Source: Ga0077548 sp035440445
Lineage (GTDB): Bacteria > Pseudomonadota > Alphaproteobacteria > Rhizobiales > Xanthobacteraceae
Reading direction: 5' to 3'
NCBI GenBank assembly: GCA_035440445.1
Contig: DAORMJ010000005.1
Coordinates: 62,001-126,000, forward strand
DNA: 64,000 nt
Position numbers and translations under genes: made by a program. Shown one piece after another: positions 41,929 through 51,333 of this stretch (positions are counted from its first letter, which is position 1; every line of letters begins with the position of its first letter). The notes under the pieces are model-generated. The model had not been told where the DNA came from and did no database searches. It saw only the letters and a program-made list of their open reading frames with translations.

Positions 41929-43882
41929 TCCAGTATATCGCCGCTTTCCGAATGGTTTGTCGTCGGACGTGGCGACGATGCCCAAGCTTCTTAGGAAGAA
42001 TGCAGCTGACTGGCCAACAGGTACTGCCATTCGTGAGAAGAAATTTGGGATATGGCAGGATACAACATGGACGGAAGCGCTTTCTATCACGCGCGACATC
42101 ACCTTGGGTCTCCAGTCGCTCGGCGTAGACAAGGGTTCCGTAGTTGGTTTGATTGGCCAGAACCGTCCAAATTGGCTCCTTGCGGAAATCGCAGTTCATT
42201 CTCTGCAAGGGCTCTCGCTCGGCATCTATAAGGACTCGCTTCCTGACGAAGTGAAGTATCTGGTCGATTACGCGAGCATCCGCGTTGTCATTGCGGAGGA
42301 CGAGGAGCAGGTATGTAAGTTTCTCCACGAAGATATGCAGATGCCGAGCCTCGAAAAGATCGTGGTCTGCGATCTGAGGGGCATGGGAAAATACGACGAT
42401 CCGAGGCTGATCTCGTTTGAGAAACTTCTGGAGGAAGGACGGAAAATTCACGAAGCGGATCCGCTTCGCTTTAGCCGACTGGTGGACGCCACGCCTCCGG
42501 ATGCCGACGCGATCCTTTGCACGACATCAGGCACGACATCGCGCCCCAAAATTGCAGTGTTGCAGAGCGGGCCATTTCTGGAACATTCGCTCGCTTTTCT
42601 GGAATCAGATCCTAAGTATCCTGGTGATAACTATGTGTCCGTTCTGCCGCTGCCGTGGATTGGCGAGCAGGTATATGCCGTTGCTCATACGCTCCTCTCG
42701 GGACTCACGCTGAATTTTGTCGAAGAAGAAGAAACCTCAGCGAGTGATCTTCGCGAGATTAGTCCCTGTTGCGTGCTTTATCCGCCGCGCGTGTGGGAGA
42801 GCCTTGCCGCGGATATCCGCGCGCGAATGTTCGATTCAACACGTCTGAAAAGAACACTCTTCGTGCTCGGCATGAGGTTCGCCGAAAAAGCGCTCGAAAA
42901 GAACCGTAAGTCGTTTCTTGCTGAGCTGCTAATCGGTCGTGCATTACGCGACCGCCTTGGCATGAGTAGAATGCGCTCCGCCGCCACGGGTGGGGCACCG
43001 CTCGGACCAGAAATCTTCAAGTTCTTCCGTTCAATTGGCGTGCCCTTGCGCCAGCTCTATGGGCAAACCGAGATGGCCGGCGTCTACACCGGTCATCGTC
43101 AGGACGACGTTGATTTCGATACCGTGGGTTACGGCTTTCGTGGTGTCGAGTTAAAGATCGAGAATCCGGATCGAAACGGCCTGGGTGAAATCATCGTTCG
43201 TCATCCCGGCATGTTCACGCGGTATTATCGCAATCCGGAAGAGACTGCGAAAACCATCGACCAGGGCTGGATGCGCACTGGAGATGCCGGCTACCTGAAG
43301 GAAAACGGTCATCTGGTCGTGATCGACCGCGTTTCCGATCTCGCCCAGATGAGAAATGGTGACAGGTTCTCGCCGCTTTACATCGAGAACAAAATGAAAT
43401 TTTCGCCTTTCGTCGCCGAGTGCGTTGTCCATGGTCAAGGCCGTGACTCCATCGCCGCAATGGTTTGCATTCGCTTTTCGATTCTTTCGAAATGGGCGGA
43501 AGCTAGAAAGATCGCGTTCAACGGTTACTCCGACCTGAGTACACGCGCAGAAGTGCGCGAGCTCATCCGGGAGGAGATAGAGAAGATAAACAGCACGCTG
43601 CCTGGCCCACAAAAGGTAAGGCGCTTCCTGCTTCTCTATAAGGAATTGGATGCCGATGACGGCGAGTTGACGCGCACTAGAAAGATTCGCCGCAGTACGA
43701 TCACCGAGCGCTACGGAGACCTGATTGAGGCGCTCTATACCGATCGTGACGAAGTTAACGTCGATACGACGATCAATCTTCAGGACGGCAAAACCCAGCG
43801 CGTCAAGGCGACGATCAGAATCGTGACAATGAAGCTGCCGCAGACGGTGACAGCAATTGGACAGAACAAGAGGGTGGCATAG
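41918..43882 (+). CDS. Long-chain-type acyl-CoA ligase embedded in the liv operon
   Basis: A 654-residue AMP-forming ligase. The P-loop is TTSGTTSRPKIAVLQ. The A5 motif is LYGQTEMAGVYTGH, and MRTGDAGYLKENGHLVVIDR holds the ribose-binding Asp. A probable catalytic lysine is in LTRTRKIRRSTITERY near the C-terminus. It overlaps livG by 11 bases and precedes livH by 2, so uptake and activation are co-expressed. Such ligases inside Liv-type operons are common in Rhizobiales and Burkholderiales and usually accompany aromatic, alicyclic or fatty acid use. The chosen ATG at 41918 fits the family start. Confidence 0.92.
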   Translation: MKTDPVYRRFPNGLSSDVATMPKLLRKNAADWPTGTAIREKKFGIWQDTTWTEALSITRDITLGLQSLGVDKGSVVGLIGQNRPNWLLAEIAVHSLQGLSLGIYKDSLPDEVKYLVDYASIRVVIAEDEEQVCKFLHEDMQMPSLEKIVVCDLRGMGKYDDPRLISFEKLLEEGRKIHEADPLRFSRLVDATPPDADAILCTTSGTTSRPKIAVLQSGPFLEHSLAFLESDPKYPGDNYVSVLPLPWIGEQVYAVAHTLLSGLTLNFVEEEETSASDLREISPCCVLYPPRVWESLAADIRARMFDSTRLKRTLFVLGMRFAEKALEKNRKSFLAELLIGRALRDRLGMSRMRSAATGGAPLGPEIFKFFRSIGVPLRQLYGQTEMAGVYTGHRQDDVDFDTVGYGFRGVELKIENPDRNGLGEIIVRHPGMFTRYYRNPEETAKTIDQGWMRTGDAGYLKENGHLVVIDRVSDLAQMRNGDRFSPLYIENKMKFSPFVAECVVHGQGRDSIAAMVCIRFSILSKWAEARKIAFNGYSDLSTRAEVRELIREEIEKINSTLPGPQKVRRFLLLYKELDADDGELTRTRKIRRSTITERYGDLIEALYTDRDEVNVDTTINLQDGKTQRVKATIRIVTMKLPQTVTAIGQNKRVA

Positions 43883-43884
43883 GG

Positions 43885-44778
43885 ATGAACTTTGAACTCC
43901 TGTTCGTGTTCGCCATCAACGGTCTGATGGTCGGCATTCTGTATGGTCTCGTCGCGATGTCCTTCGTACTGATTTACAAGGCGTCGCGCGTCGTCAACTT
44001 CGCGCAAGGCGAATTACTTCTGCTGGGCGCCTGGATCTGCTGGTCTCTGGTTACCCGCTACGACGTTCCGTTCTGGGCCGCGTTTCTCATCACGGGGATA
44101 TTCTCATCGATCCTCGGAATTCTTATCCAGCGCGTCGTCCTTCAGCCATTGATCGGTGAGCCGCTTATTTCCTTAATCATGGTTACGGTTGGCCTTTCGG
44201 TCTTCTTGCAAGCCGTGCTCAAAGGAATATTCGGTGTTTCGCCACGCGCGTTTCCCAAAGTGTTCACGACAACGCATATCAACGTCGGTGGCCTCAATTT
44301 CGAAGTCGCATATCTCGCGAGCGCCGCATTCGCGGTCGTCGCGCTTGGCCTGTTTGCTTACTTCTTTCAATACACGAAATTCGGACTCGCGATGCGTGCA
44401 ACGGCTTTCAACCAGCAGGTGGCACAGTCAATGGGCGTCTCGGTAAGGCAGGTCTTCGCGATCTCCTGGGCCATTTCGGCTTTCGTATCCGCAATCGCTG
44501 GTGTTGTGATTGGCCTCGTTAATGGCGTATCCGCGGGCTTGTCGAACTTCGGCCTCAAGGTCTTCCCAGCGGTCATCTTGGGTGGTCTCGACTCGATCAT
44601 AGGCGCCGTGATTGGGGGCATCATCGTGGGTCTTCTGGAGAACCTCGCGGAGTTCTTCGACGGCCAATACCTGCACTTCGGCAATCTCTACATGATCGTC
44701 CCATTCTATGTGTTGATCATCATTTTGATGATCAAACCTTACGGGCTCATGGGCACAAAGGACATCGAGAGGATTTAA
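43885..44778 (+). CDS. Branched-chain-type ABC permease (LivH-like)
   Basis: A 297-residue inner-membrane permease with about eight hydrophobic helices. It opens with FAINGLMVGILYGLVAMSFV and VVNFAQGELLLLG, both LivH hallmarks. The cytoplasmic coupling segment is AFNQQVAQSMGVSVRQVFAI. It ends GLMGTKDIERI. It starts two bases after the ligase stop and ends one base before livM. Confidence 0.95.
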   Translation: MNFELLFVFAINGLMVGILYGLVAMSFVLIYKASRVVNFAQGELLLLGAWICWSLVTRYDVPFWAAFLITGIFSSILGILIQRVVLQPLIGEPLISLIMVTVGLSVFLQAVLKGIFGVSPRAFPKVFTTTHINVGGLNFEVAYLASAAFAVVALGLFAYFFQYTKFGLAMRATAFNQQVAQSMGVSVRQVFAISWAISAFVSAIAGVVIGLVNGVSAGLSNFGLKVFPAVILGGLDSIIGAVIGGIIVGLLENLAEFFDGQYLHFGNLYMIVPFYVLIIILMIKPYGLMGTKDIERI

Positions 44779-44779
44779 G

Positions 44780-45853
44780 ATGGCAGCCTTGGTACCACGG
44801 CCGAGCGGCGATTTCCGAACAAGCTATATTGCCGATAAGGCGATCTTTCCGAGCCGGAACAGCGCGATCATATGCGTTCTTGGCATACTCGTGCTTATGG
44901 CGGCGCCGCCGTTCCTGAGTCCGTATCAGCTTTCGCTCGGCATCTACATCGGAATCTATGCGATTGCAGCTCTCGGACTGAATATCCTTACGGGGTTCAG
45001 CGGTCAGATTTCGCTAGGTCATAGCGCCTTCTTCGGGCTCGGTGCCTTCGGATCCACTTATCTGTCCAATCGCCACGGGATGCCGGTGCCGCTCTCCATC
45101 TTTTGCAGCGGTCTGATTGCCACTTTTATTGGTCTCTTCGTCGGCATTCCTGCCGCCCGCATCAAGGGCATCTATCTTGCGATAGCCACGCTCGCGTCGC
45201 AGTTCTTGCTCGAAGATTTCTTCTCTCGTGCAAGCTGGTTCACCGGCGGCGCGGCAGGCGCTTTCGCGAAGCCCTATTCGATCTTCGGATATCAACTTTC
45301 CGGTGACCGTCTCTATTCCTACGTCGTGCTGATCCATCTGATCGTCCTGTTCCTGTTCGCCACGAATGTCCTGCGCTCGCGGACGGGGAGAGCGCTAGTC
45401 GCTATCCGCGATCACTATCTCAGCGCCGAGATCATGGGGATCAATCTTACTGGCTACCGCGTACTCGCTTTCGGCATATCCACATTCTACGCCGGCGTGG
45501 CGGGCGCGCTCATGGCTCACTTTACCGGGTTCGTTTCCGCCGAAAGCATCAACATTCTTCTTTCGATCCAGTTCTTCGCAATGATCATCATTGGCGGCCT
45601 TGGGTCGGTAATGGGATCGATTCTCGGCGCGATCTTCATTGTGTTGTTGCCTGAGACGCTCGAATTTGTCGTGCATGCATTTCGTGCCACGGGATGGCCG
45701 GTCGTCGCGCAGATCGGGTCGTCACTCGACTTTATCAAGGAAGCGTCTATCGGCCTTGTGATCATTCTTTTTCTGATCGTTGAGCCGCGAGGCCTCGCTC
45801 ATCGTTGGCAGTACATCAAGGCCTATTGGAAGCTCTATCCATTCGCTCACTGA
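44780..45853 (+). CDS. Branched-chain-type ABC permease (LivM-like)
   Basis: A 357-residue permease with nine or ten hydrophobic segments. It contains AIAALGLNILTGFSGQISLG then HSAFFGLGA, the LivM signature. It also has ARIKGIYLAIATLASQF and the coupling segment AIRDHYLSAEIMGINLTGYR. It ends VEPRGLAHRW plus a short tail. It follows livH by one base and would pair with it. Confidence 0.95.
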   Translation: MAALVPRPSGDFRTSYIADKAIFPSRNSAIICVLGILVLMAAPPFLSPYQLSLGIYIGIYAIAALGLNILTGFSGQISLGHSAFFGLGAFGSTYLSNRHGMPVPLSIFCSGLIATFIGLFVGIPAARIKGIYLAIATLASQFLLEDFFSRASWFTGGAAGAFAKPYSIFGYQLSGDRLYSYVVLIHLIVLFLFATNVLRSRTGRALVAIRDHYLSAEIMGINLTGYRVLAFGISTFYAGVAGALMAHFTGFVSAESINILLSIQFFAMIIIGGLGSVMGSILGAIFIVLLPETLEFVVHAFRATGWPVVAQIGSSLDFIKEASIGLVIILFLIVEPRGLAHRWQYIKAYWKLYPFAH

Positions 45854-45900
45854 AACTGTTTCGTGGAAAGTAAGAAGCTCACTAAGGGAGGAAGGTAGAA

Positions 45901-47124
45901 ATGACAACTAAGACCGTAGGAATTGCACTTGTAGCGTCGCTGGCATTCGCCGGCACTGTCCAGGCACAAGAGTTGTTCGTCGGAATCTTGAACGACAACA
46001 CCGGTCCAACCGCGCTCGTCGGCGCTGAAATGGCGGCGGCAAAGCAAGATACTCTCGACTGGATCAATGCGAACGGCGGCATCAATGGTAAGAAAATCCA
46101 GTACGAAGCTGTCGACTATGCGTATAAAGCGCCGGCGGCAATCGCTGCTTACAAGAAGTGGATGTCGCGCGGCGTGCCTCCGATCGCAGTCCTGGGATAC
46201 GGAACCGCTGATACTGAGGCGCTCTCAAATTTCATCAACCAGGATAAGGTAATCTATCTCTCGCACTCATTCTCAGCAAAGTTGACTGATCCGGCTGGCA
46301 AGAGCGGCGCTGTCGAGCGTCCGACACCTTACAACTTCTTTCATGGTCCGAGCTATTCCGACGGCTGCCGTGCGGTTGTCACTTGGGCGATGGAAGACTG
46401 GAAGAGCAAAGGTAACAAAGGCAAGCCGAAGTTTGCTTTCACCGGCGACAATCATCCCTTTGCAAACTCGCCGCGCGCGGCCTGTCTGAAACATGCCGAA
46501 GAAATCGGTTTCGAAATCGTTCCAGCGATTCAATACAGCATGCGGCCGGGCGACTTCAAAGCCCAATGCATTACGTTGCGGGAGACCGGCGCTGAATACA
46601 CGTATCTTGGAAACACTGGCGACTCGAACGTTGCGATGCTTCGTTCATGTGCATCAGTAGGCGTGAAAACCCGCTTCATGACTAACATCTATGGCTACTC
46701 GGAAATCGAAATGAAGGCAGCGGGCGATGCCGCCAACGGTGTCGTCATTCCGCTTCACATCAAATGGTGGAACGCGGATGTGTCGGGCGCCAAGCTGCTC
46801 CACAAGATCTCCAAAGGCGTACAGCGCAGCACGTTCTACACCGCCTCGGTGTGCTCCGTTATGTATCTGAAAGAGGCGATGGAGTGGGCCGACAAGAACG
46901 GCGGCATCACCGCCGAAAACGTTCGCAAGGGAATGTACCAGAAGAAAGACTGGGTCCCGGCCGGGCTTGAAGGACTGTGTGCTCCGGCTACCTGGACTGC
47001 TGAAGACCACCGCAACGTCACGCAGATTTCGGTCTCTGAAGGCATTATCAACGGGGATAAGTACTCCTGGCGTGTGTTGCGCGAAGTCAACATCGGCAGG
47101 GAAGCCCGCTGGTGGGGCCAGTAA
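45901..47124 (+). CDS. Branched-chain-type solute-binding protein (LivK-like)
   Basis: A 407-residue type I periplasmic binding protein. The signal peptide is MTTKTVGIALVASLAFAGTV with cleavage after QAQ. The mature chain starts ELFVGILNDNTGPTALVGAE, and DTLDWINANGGINGKKIQYE is the first-lobe hallmark. A very strong GGGAGGAAGG lies 7 bases before the ATG, as expected for an abundant binding protein. Members near acyl-CoA ligases usually bind aromatic or other organic acids and not amino acids; the ligand here is not known. Confidence 0.93.
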   Translation: MTTKTVGIALVASLAFAGTVQAQELFVGILNDNTGPTALVGAEMAAAKQDTLDWINANGGINGKKIQYEAVDYAYKAPAAIAAYKKWMSRGVPPIAVLGYGTADTEALSNFINQDKVIYLSHSFSAKLTDPAGKSGAVERPTPYNFFHGPSYSDGCRAVVTWAMEDWKSKGNKGKPKFAFTGDNHPFANSPRAACLKHAEEIGFEIVPAIQYSMRPGDFKAQCITLRETGAEYTYLGNTGDSNVAMLRSCASVGVKTRFMTNIYGYSEIEMKAAGDAANGVVIPLHIKWWNADVSGAKLLHKISKGVQRSTFYTASVCSVMYLKEAMEWADKNGGITAENVRKGMYQKKDWVPAGLEGLCAPATWTAEDHRNVTQISVSEGIINGDKYSWRVLREVNIGREARWWGQ

Positions 47125-47163
47125 TGCTACGCTGAAAGCAAAGTCAGGTTGAGGTCCGGCGCC

Positions 47164-47964
47164 ATGGAGAACACACCTATCCTTACGGTGAACAATATCG
47201 AGGTCATTTATAATGACGTCGTGTTGGTTCTCCATGTCGTGAGCCTGAATGTTCCGCCCAAAGGCATCGTGGCGATGCTGGGCGCTAACGGGGCCGGAAA
47301 ATCCACGACGCTGAAGGCAATATCGGGGCTTTTGCGTGGAGAGGACGGAGCGGTGACCCGTGGCGACATCGTATTCGAAGGAACGTCGATCCGGGGGCTC
47401 GACCCCGACAAGATCGTAAGGCGAGGTATCTTCCAGGTCATGGAAGGCCGCAGGATCGTCGAGGATATGACGGTAATCGAGAATCTAAGGCTGGGAGCCT
47501 TCTCTCGGCCGGGGCGACCGTCGGATGCAGATCTCGAAATGGTCTTTTCCTATTTTCCGCGATTGAAAGAGCGAAAGGGATTGGCCGGATACCTTTCCGG
47601 TGGCGAACAGCAGATGCTTGCAGTAGGGCGGGCGCTGATGGCAAAGCCAAAGCTTATTCTCATGGACGAGCCGTCCATGGGCTTGTCGCCGCTGCTCGTC
47701 CAGGAGGTGTTCTCGATAATAAACAACATCAGTACTGAGCAAAATATACCAATTCTCGTAGTTGAGCAGAATTCCGCTATCGCGCTAAGGTTCGCTGATT
47801 ATGGTTACGTTATGGAGAATGGGAAGATTGTTCTCGAAGGAACGCGCGACGAATTGGTGAACAATGAGGATATTCGGGACTTCTATCTGGGCGGCAGTAG
47901 TCACGAATCCCGGCATTCGTTCAAGAACTTGAAGTCCTTCAAGCGTCGCAAGCGTTGGCTTTGA
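47164..47964 (+). CDS. Branched-chain-type ABC transporter ATP-binding protein (LivF-like)
   Basis: A 266-residue ATPase. The Walker A is GANGAGKST, the signature LSGGEQQMLAVGRALM, the Walker B LILMDEPSMGLSP and the H-loop VVEQNSAIALRFA. GIFQVMEGRRIVEDMTVIEN is the LivF-type Q-loop region. The ATG at 47164 (MENTPILTV) is chosen over a TTG five codons upstream. It completes the LivGHMKF set. The C-terminal ~25 residues (SSHESRHSFKNLKSF) are an unusual basic tail beyond the normal FYLGG ending. Confidence 0.93.
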   Translation: MENTPILTVNNIEVIYNDVVLVLHVVSLNVPPKGIVAMLGANGAGKSTTLKAISGLLRGEDGAVTRGDIVFEGTSIRGLDPDKIVRRGIFQVMEGRRIVEDMTVIENLRLGAFSRPGRPSDADLEMVFSYFPRLKERKGLAGYLSGGEQQMLAVGRALMAKPKLILMDEPSMGLSPLLVQEVFSIINNISTEQNIPILVVEQNSAIALRFADYGYVMENGKIVLEGTRDELVNNEDIRDFYLGGSSHESRHSFKNLKSFKRRKRWL

Positions 47965-47986
47965 GACCTCTAAAAAGTGGACGCTA

Positions 47987-49171
47987 ATGAAATTCTCAAG
48001 CAAGCTTACCGAAGAAGAGCGCGAGTGTGTGGAAGTCGCAACACGTTTCGCGCGTGAGCGGCTGGCTCCCAAGTATTTGGAAAGCGAAAATTCCGGCGTA
48101 ATCGATCGCGGCCTGCTCAAGGAAATGGGTAGACTCGGCCTGATCGGTAGCGACCTTGCAGTCGAACACGGCGGCTCAGGTTTGAGTAGCTTCGTTACCG
48201 GGGCTTTGATCGAGACCATCGGATACGCCGACATCAACGTAGCCTATGTTCCGTTGCTGGCCTCATTGCTTGGTGACGTATTGGCGCGGCATGCCACACC
48301 CGATGTGGCCAAGCACTGGTTGCCAAAGACAGTATCCGGCGAAGCCATTCTCGCCCTTGGCTTGACGGAGCCGCGCGGCGGCTCCGATGCGGCGAGCCTC
48401 ACCACGACTGCACGCGCACACGGCAACGGTTTTCGCATCAATGGCGAAAAGACTTCTATTTCCATGGCGGCTCAAGCCGACGCCGTGGTACTTTTTGCGC
48501 GCACCGGCGCTTTCGAAGACGGCGCGCGCGGCGTAAGTGGCTTCCTGGTGCCGCTCGATAGTCCGGGAATCTCACGGACCGCTTTCAACGATGTCGGAGC
48601 GAGATCAGCCGGCCGCGGTTCGATTTTCTTCGATGACGTCTTTGTGCCTGCCGATCACTTGCTCGGTGACGAAGGCCGCGGCTTCGTGCAAGTAATGCAA
48701 GGCTTCGACTATAGCCGCGCCCTCATAGGCTTACAGTGTGTAGGTGCAGCGCAGGCATCGCTCGATGAGACATGGGCTTACGTTCAGGAGAGAGAGGCGT
48801 TCGGAGCCCCTATTGGCCGATACCAGGGTGTGACGTTTCCTTTGGCTGAAGCGGAGACGATGATTGAGGCTACGCGGCAGCTCTGCCTGCATACCCTGAA
48901 GCTTCGCGATAATGGAATGCCGCACACGCGCGAAGCGGCCATGTGCAAATGGATGGGCCCGAAAGTCGCGCATGACGCGATTCATCAATGCCTGCTTACG
49001 TTCGGCCATTACGGCTACAGCATGGAAACCGCTCATCAGCAACGCATGCGTGACGTAATGGGATTTGAGATTGGCGATGGCACAGCGCAGATCATGAAAC
49101 TGATTATTGCGCGTACGAAGATCGGAAATATTGCTGCACAGCATCAACCGTTGAACGGCCACCGCAGCTAA
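47987..49171 (+). CDS. Acyl-CoA dehydrogenase with Asp at the usual catalytic Glu position
   Basis: A 394-residue FAD enzyme. The flavin/substrate segment is ALGLTEPRGGSDAASLTTTA, then GEKTSISMAAQADAVVLFAR. The C-terminal QCLLTFGHYGYSMETAHQQR precedes EIGDGTAQIMKLIIAR. In MCAD-type enzymes this last segment reads YEGT, whose Glu is the base; here it is GDGT, an Asp. Aspartate variants have been linked to dehydrogenases of cyclic acyl-CoAs, though I cite that from memory. It lies 22 bases after livF, in the same operon. Confidence 0.92.
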   Translation: MKFSSKLTEEERECVEVATRFARERLAPKYLESENSGVIDRGLLKEMGRLGLIGSDLAVEHGGSGLSSFVTGALIETIGYADINVAYVPLLASLLGDVLARHATPDVAKHWLPKTVSGEAILALGLTEPRGGSDAASLTTTARAHGNGFRINGEKTSISMAAQADAVVLFARTGAFEDGARGVSGFLVPLDSPGISRTAFNDVGARSAGRGSIFFDDVFVPADHLLGDEGRGFVQVMQGFDYSRALIGLQCVGAAQASLDETWAYVQEREAFGAPIGRYQGVTFPLAEAETMIEATRQLCLHTLKLRDNGMPHTREAAMCKWMGPKVAHDAIHQCLLTFGHYGYSMETAHQQRMRDVMGFEIGDGTAQIMKLIIARTKIGNIAAQHQPLNGHRS

Positions 49172-49331
49172 AGTTCGACGTCGATCCCGCAGCCCAGGAT
49201 AACTGCTATCGCTAGATTCTATGCCATTGTCCCGATGCGGCTGAGATAATCTCGTTCGCGCGTAACCGTCGGCTTTGGCCAAAGAATCTAATAAGCGTGA
49301 CGATAGTTCCGAGCGGAGCATTATTCGGAAA

Positions 49332-50201
49332 ATGTCAGCGAGTATCCAACCTGCGTTTGACCCCGAGAAGCTGTTGCAGTTTCGGATCCCGGAAGTCCGG
49401 CAGCAATGGTCGTTACGCGATACGGCTTTCTACGCCCTATCAGTCGGCATGGCGCAAGACCCCATGGACCAGCGTCAGCTGCATTATGTGAACGCAGAAC
49501 ACCGTATGGTAACGATGCCATCGATGGCGGTGGTAATGGCGCATCCTGGATTCTGGCTCGGCAATCCCGCCACGACCGTCGATCCGTCGCGCGTTCTGCA
49601 TGGTGAGCAGGAGATCACGCTGATGCGGCCGCTGCCGGCTGCAGCCAATATCCGCAGCAACACTAAAATCGTGTCACTTGTCGATAAGGGCCCTGGAAAA
49701 GCGGCAATCCTTTATACCGAGAAGCAGGTCTTCAACGAGGATAACGACGAGCTGCTCGCTACGACGGTCAACACGACCTTCCTGCGCGGTCTGGGTGGAT
49801 TTGGTGGTGAAGGACGTGCACCGACCCAGGTGCACCGGATGCCGTCGGTGGCGCCACAAGATGAAATTGAGCTCCAGACGCGGCTCGAGCAGGCGCTCTT
49901 CTACAGGTTGAACGGCGATTACAATGTGCTGCACTCGGACCCTGAATTCGCGAAAAAATCCGGGTTCGAGCGGCCGATCCTGCATGGTCTCTGCACGTTC
50001 GGCGTAATCTGCCGCGCTCTTCTCGAGCGCTTCGCCGATTTCCAGTCGGAAAGATTGAAAGCGATGAAGCTGCGTTTCTCGGCGCCGGTTTATCCGGGCG
50101 AATCCATCCGCGTCGAAACCTGGAGTGATGGCTCCTTCCGGGCGTATGCGGTGGGCAGGGGCATTCTGGTTGCGGACTGCGGTCATGCACGCATCGAATA
50201 G
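49332..50201 (+). CDS. MaoC-type hotdog hydratase (2-enoyl-CoA hydratase 2 family)
   Basis: A 289-residue double-hotdog protein like the hydratase part of MFE-2. The C-terminal hotdog carries the hydratase-2 motif NGDYNVLHSDPEFAKKSGF, with catalytic Asp196 and His201, followed by RPILHGLCTFG. The N-terminal hotdog (residues ~15-150, FYALSVGMAQDPMDQRQLHY) is degenerate, as usual. It would hydrate trans-2-enoyl-CoA to (R)-3-hydroxyacyl-CoA. The ATG at 49332 is the family-like start; an upstream in-frame TTG at 49275 is less likely. Confidence 0.9.
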   Translation: MSASIQPAFDPEKLLQFRIPEVRQQWSLRDTAFYALSVGMAQDPMDQRQLHYVNAEHRMVTMPSMAVVMAHPGFWLGNPATTVDPSRVLHGEQEITLMRPLPAAANIRSNTKIVSLVDKGPGKAAILYTEKQVFNEDNDELLATTVNTTFLRGLGGFGGEGRAPTQVHRMPSVAPQDEIELQTRLEQALFYRLNGDYNVLHSDPEFAKKSGFERPILHGLCTFGVICRALLERFADFQSERLKAMKLRFSAPVYPGESIRVETWSDGSFRAYAVGRGILVADCGHARIE

Positions 50202-50232
50202 ATTTTTTAACGAAACACGCTAGAGCGCAGGA

Positions 50233-51333
50233 ATGTCGAATAGAACTTTGTCGACGCATGCACCCGACGAGTCCGGAGAGCAGATCAGTCTGATCCGCGA
50301 AACAGCGGCGGCAGTCGCGGATCGTGAGAACTTGTCTCGGGTCAGGTCACTTCGCTTCACACTACCGGGATTTGATCGAAGCGCTCACCGGAAGATGGCA
50401 GAGCAGGGATGGATCGGCCTTGCTCTGGCAGAGGATCAGGGTGGAGCGGGATTCGGGATCGCCGAATACGTCGCGCTGTGTGAAGAGCTAGGCGCCGGGC
50501 TTGTTCCGGAACCCTTCATCAGTGTCGATATGGCCGCGCGGCTGACCGGAAGCCAGCATCGCAACGCAATCGTGGACGGCTCCCTGATCATGTTGCCTGC
50601 ATATGAGGAGAACGAAGAGGTTGCCGCCGCCGACTATTACGATCAAACGGTTTTTCAAAACGGCAAAGTCACGGGAGAGAAGAAGTTTGTCTATATGGCC
50701 GGCGGCGCTGATGCCTTCATTGTTTCATCGAAGGATGGGCTTTATCTGGTTCGAGCCGATGCGCCCGGCGTGGAATTGCAAACCGAATTCACGCAGGACG
50801 GCGGCCATTTCGGCACGCTGAAACTGCAGGGGGCTCCCGCCGAACTTCTACAGGCGGATTCCGATGAGGCATTTGACGTGGCCGCGCTTGGGGTGGCGGC
50901 CTACTTGCTCGGAATCATCGAGGCGTCCTTAGCGATGACCAAGGCTTATCTCGGGATGCGCAAACAATTCGGCGTCAGCATTGGCTCCTTTCAGGCTCTG
51001 CGCCACAAGGTCGTTGATTTGAGCGTGCAGGCGGCATTGGCAAGAGCCAGCATTGACAACGCGGTGTTAGTGATTTCGGGAGATGTACCGGCGACGCAGA
51101 AAGCAATCGCGGTTTCGAGAGCCAAGATCCGCGCGGCCGATGCGGCCATGTTGGTAACCCGGCAGTCTGTGCAGATGCACGGCGCAATCGGATTTACCGA
51201 CGAAGCCGATATCGGGCTTTATCTCCGAAAAGCGATGGTGATGGTCACGCAATTCGGATCGACGAAATTTCACCGGTGGCGTTATGCGGACCTTTTTGGC
51301 GCTGCGCAGAATAGTACAGAGAACCACACATGA
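50233..51333 (+). CDS. Acyl-CoA dehydrogenase, shorter partner subunit
   Basis: A 366-residue divergent acyl-CoA dehydrogenase. It keeps the helical N-terminal domain (MAEQGWIGLALAEDQGGAGF) and the C-terminal helices (QSVQMHGAIGFTDEADIGLY). The middle beta-domain is shortened and lacks the flavin-contacting T-E-P-x-x-G-S-D segment. Such a degenerate copy next to a full one is the pattern of heteromeric alpha2beta2 dehydrogenases known from steroid and side-chain catabolism. Its TGA overlaps the ATG of the next dehydrogenase (ATGA), which supports a complex. Confidence 0.9.
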   Translation: MSNRTLSTHAPDESGEQISLIRETAAAVADRENLSRVRSLRFTLPGFDRSAHRKMAEQGWIGLALAEDQGGAGFGIAEYVALCEELGAGLVPEPFISVDMAARLTGSQHRNAIVDGSLIMLPAYEENEEVAAADYYDQTVFQNGKVTGEKKFVYMAGGADAFIVSSKDGLYLVRADAPGVELQTEFTQDGGHFGTLKLQGAPAELLQADSDEAFDVAALGVAAYLLGIIEASLAMTKAYLGMRKQFGVSIGSFQALRHKVVDLSVQAALARASIDNAVLVISGDVPATQKAIAVSRAKIRAADAAMLVTRQSVQMHGAIGFTDEADIGLYLRKAMVMVTQFGSTKFHRWRYADLFGAAQNSTENHT

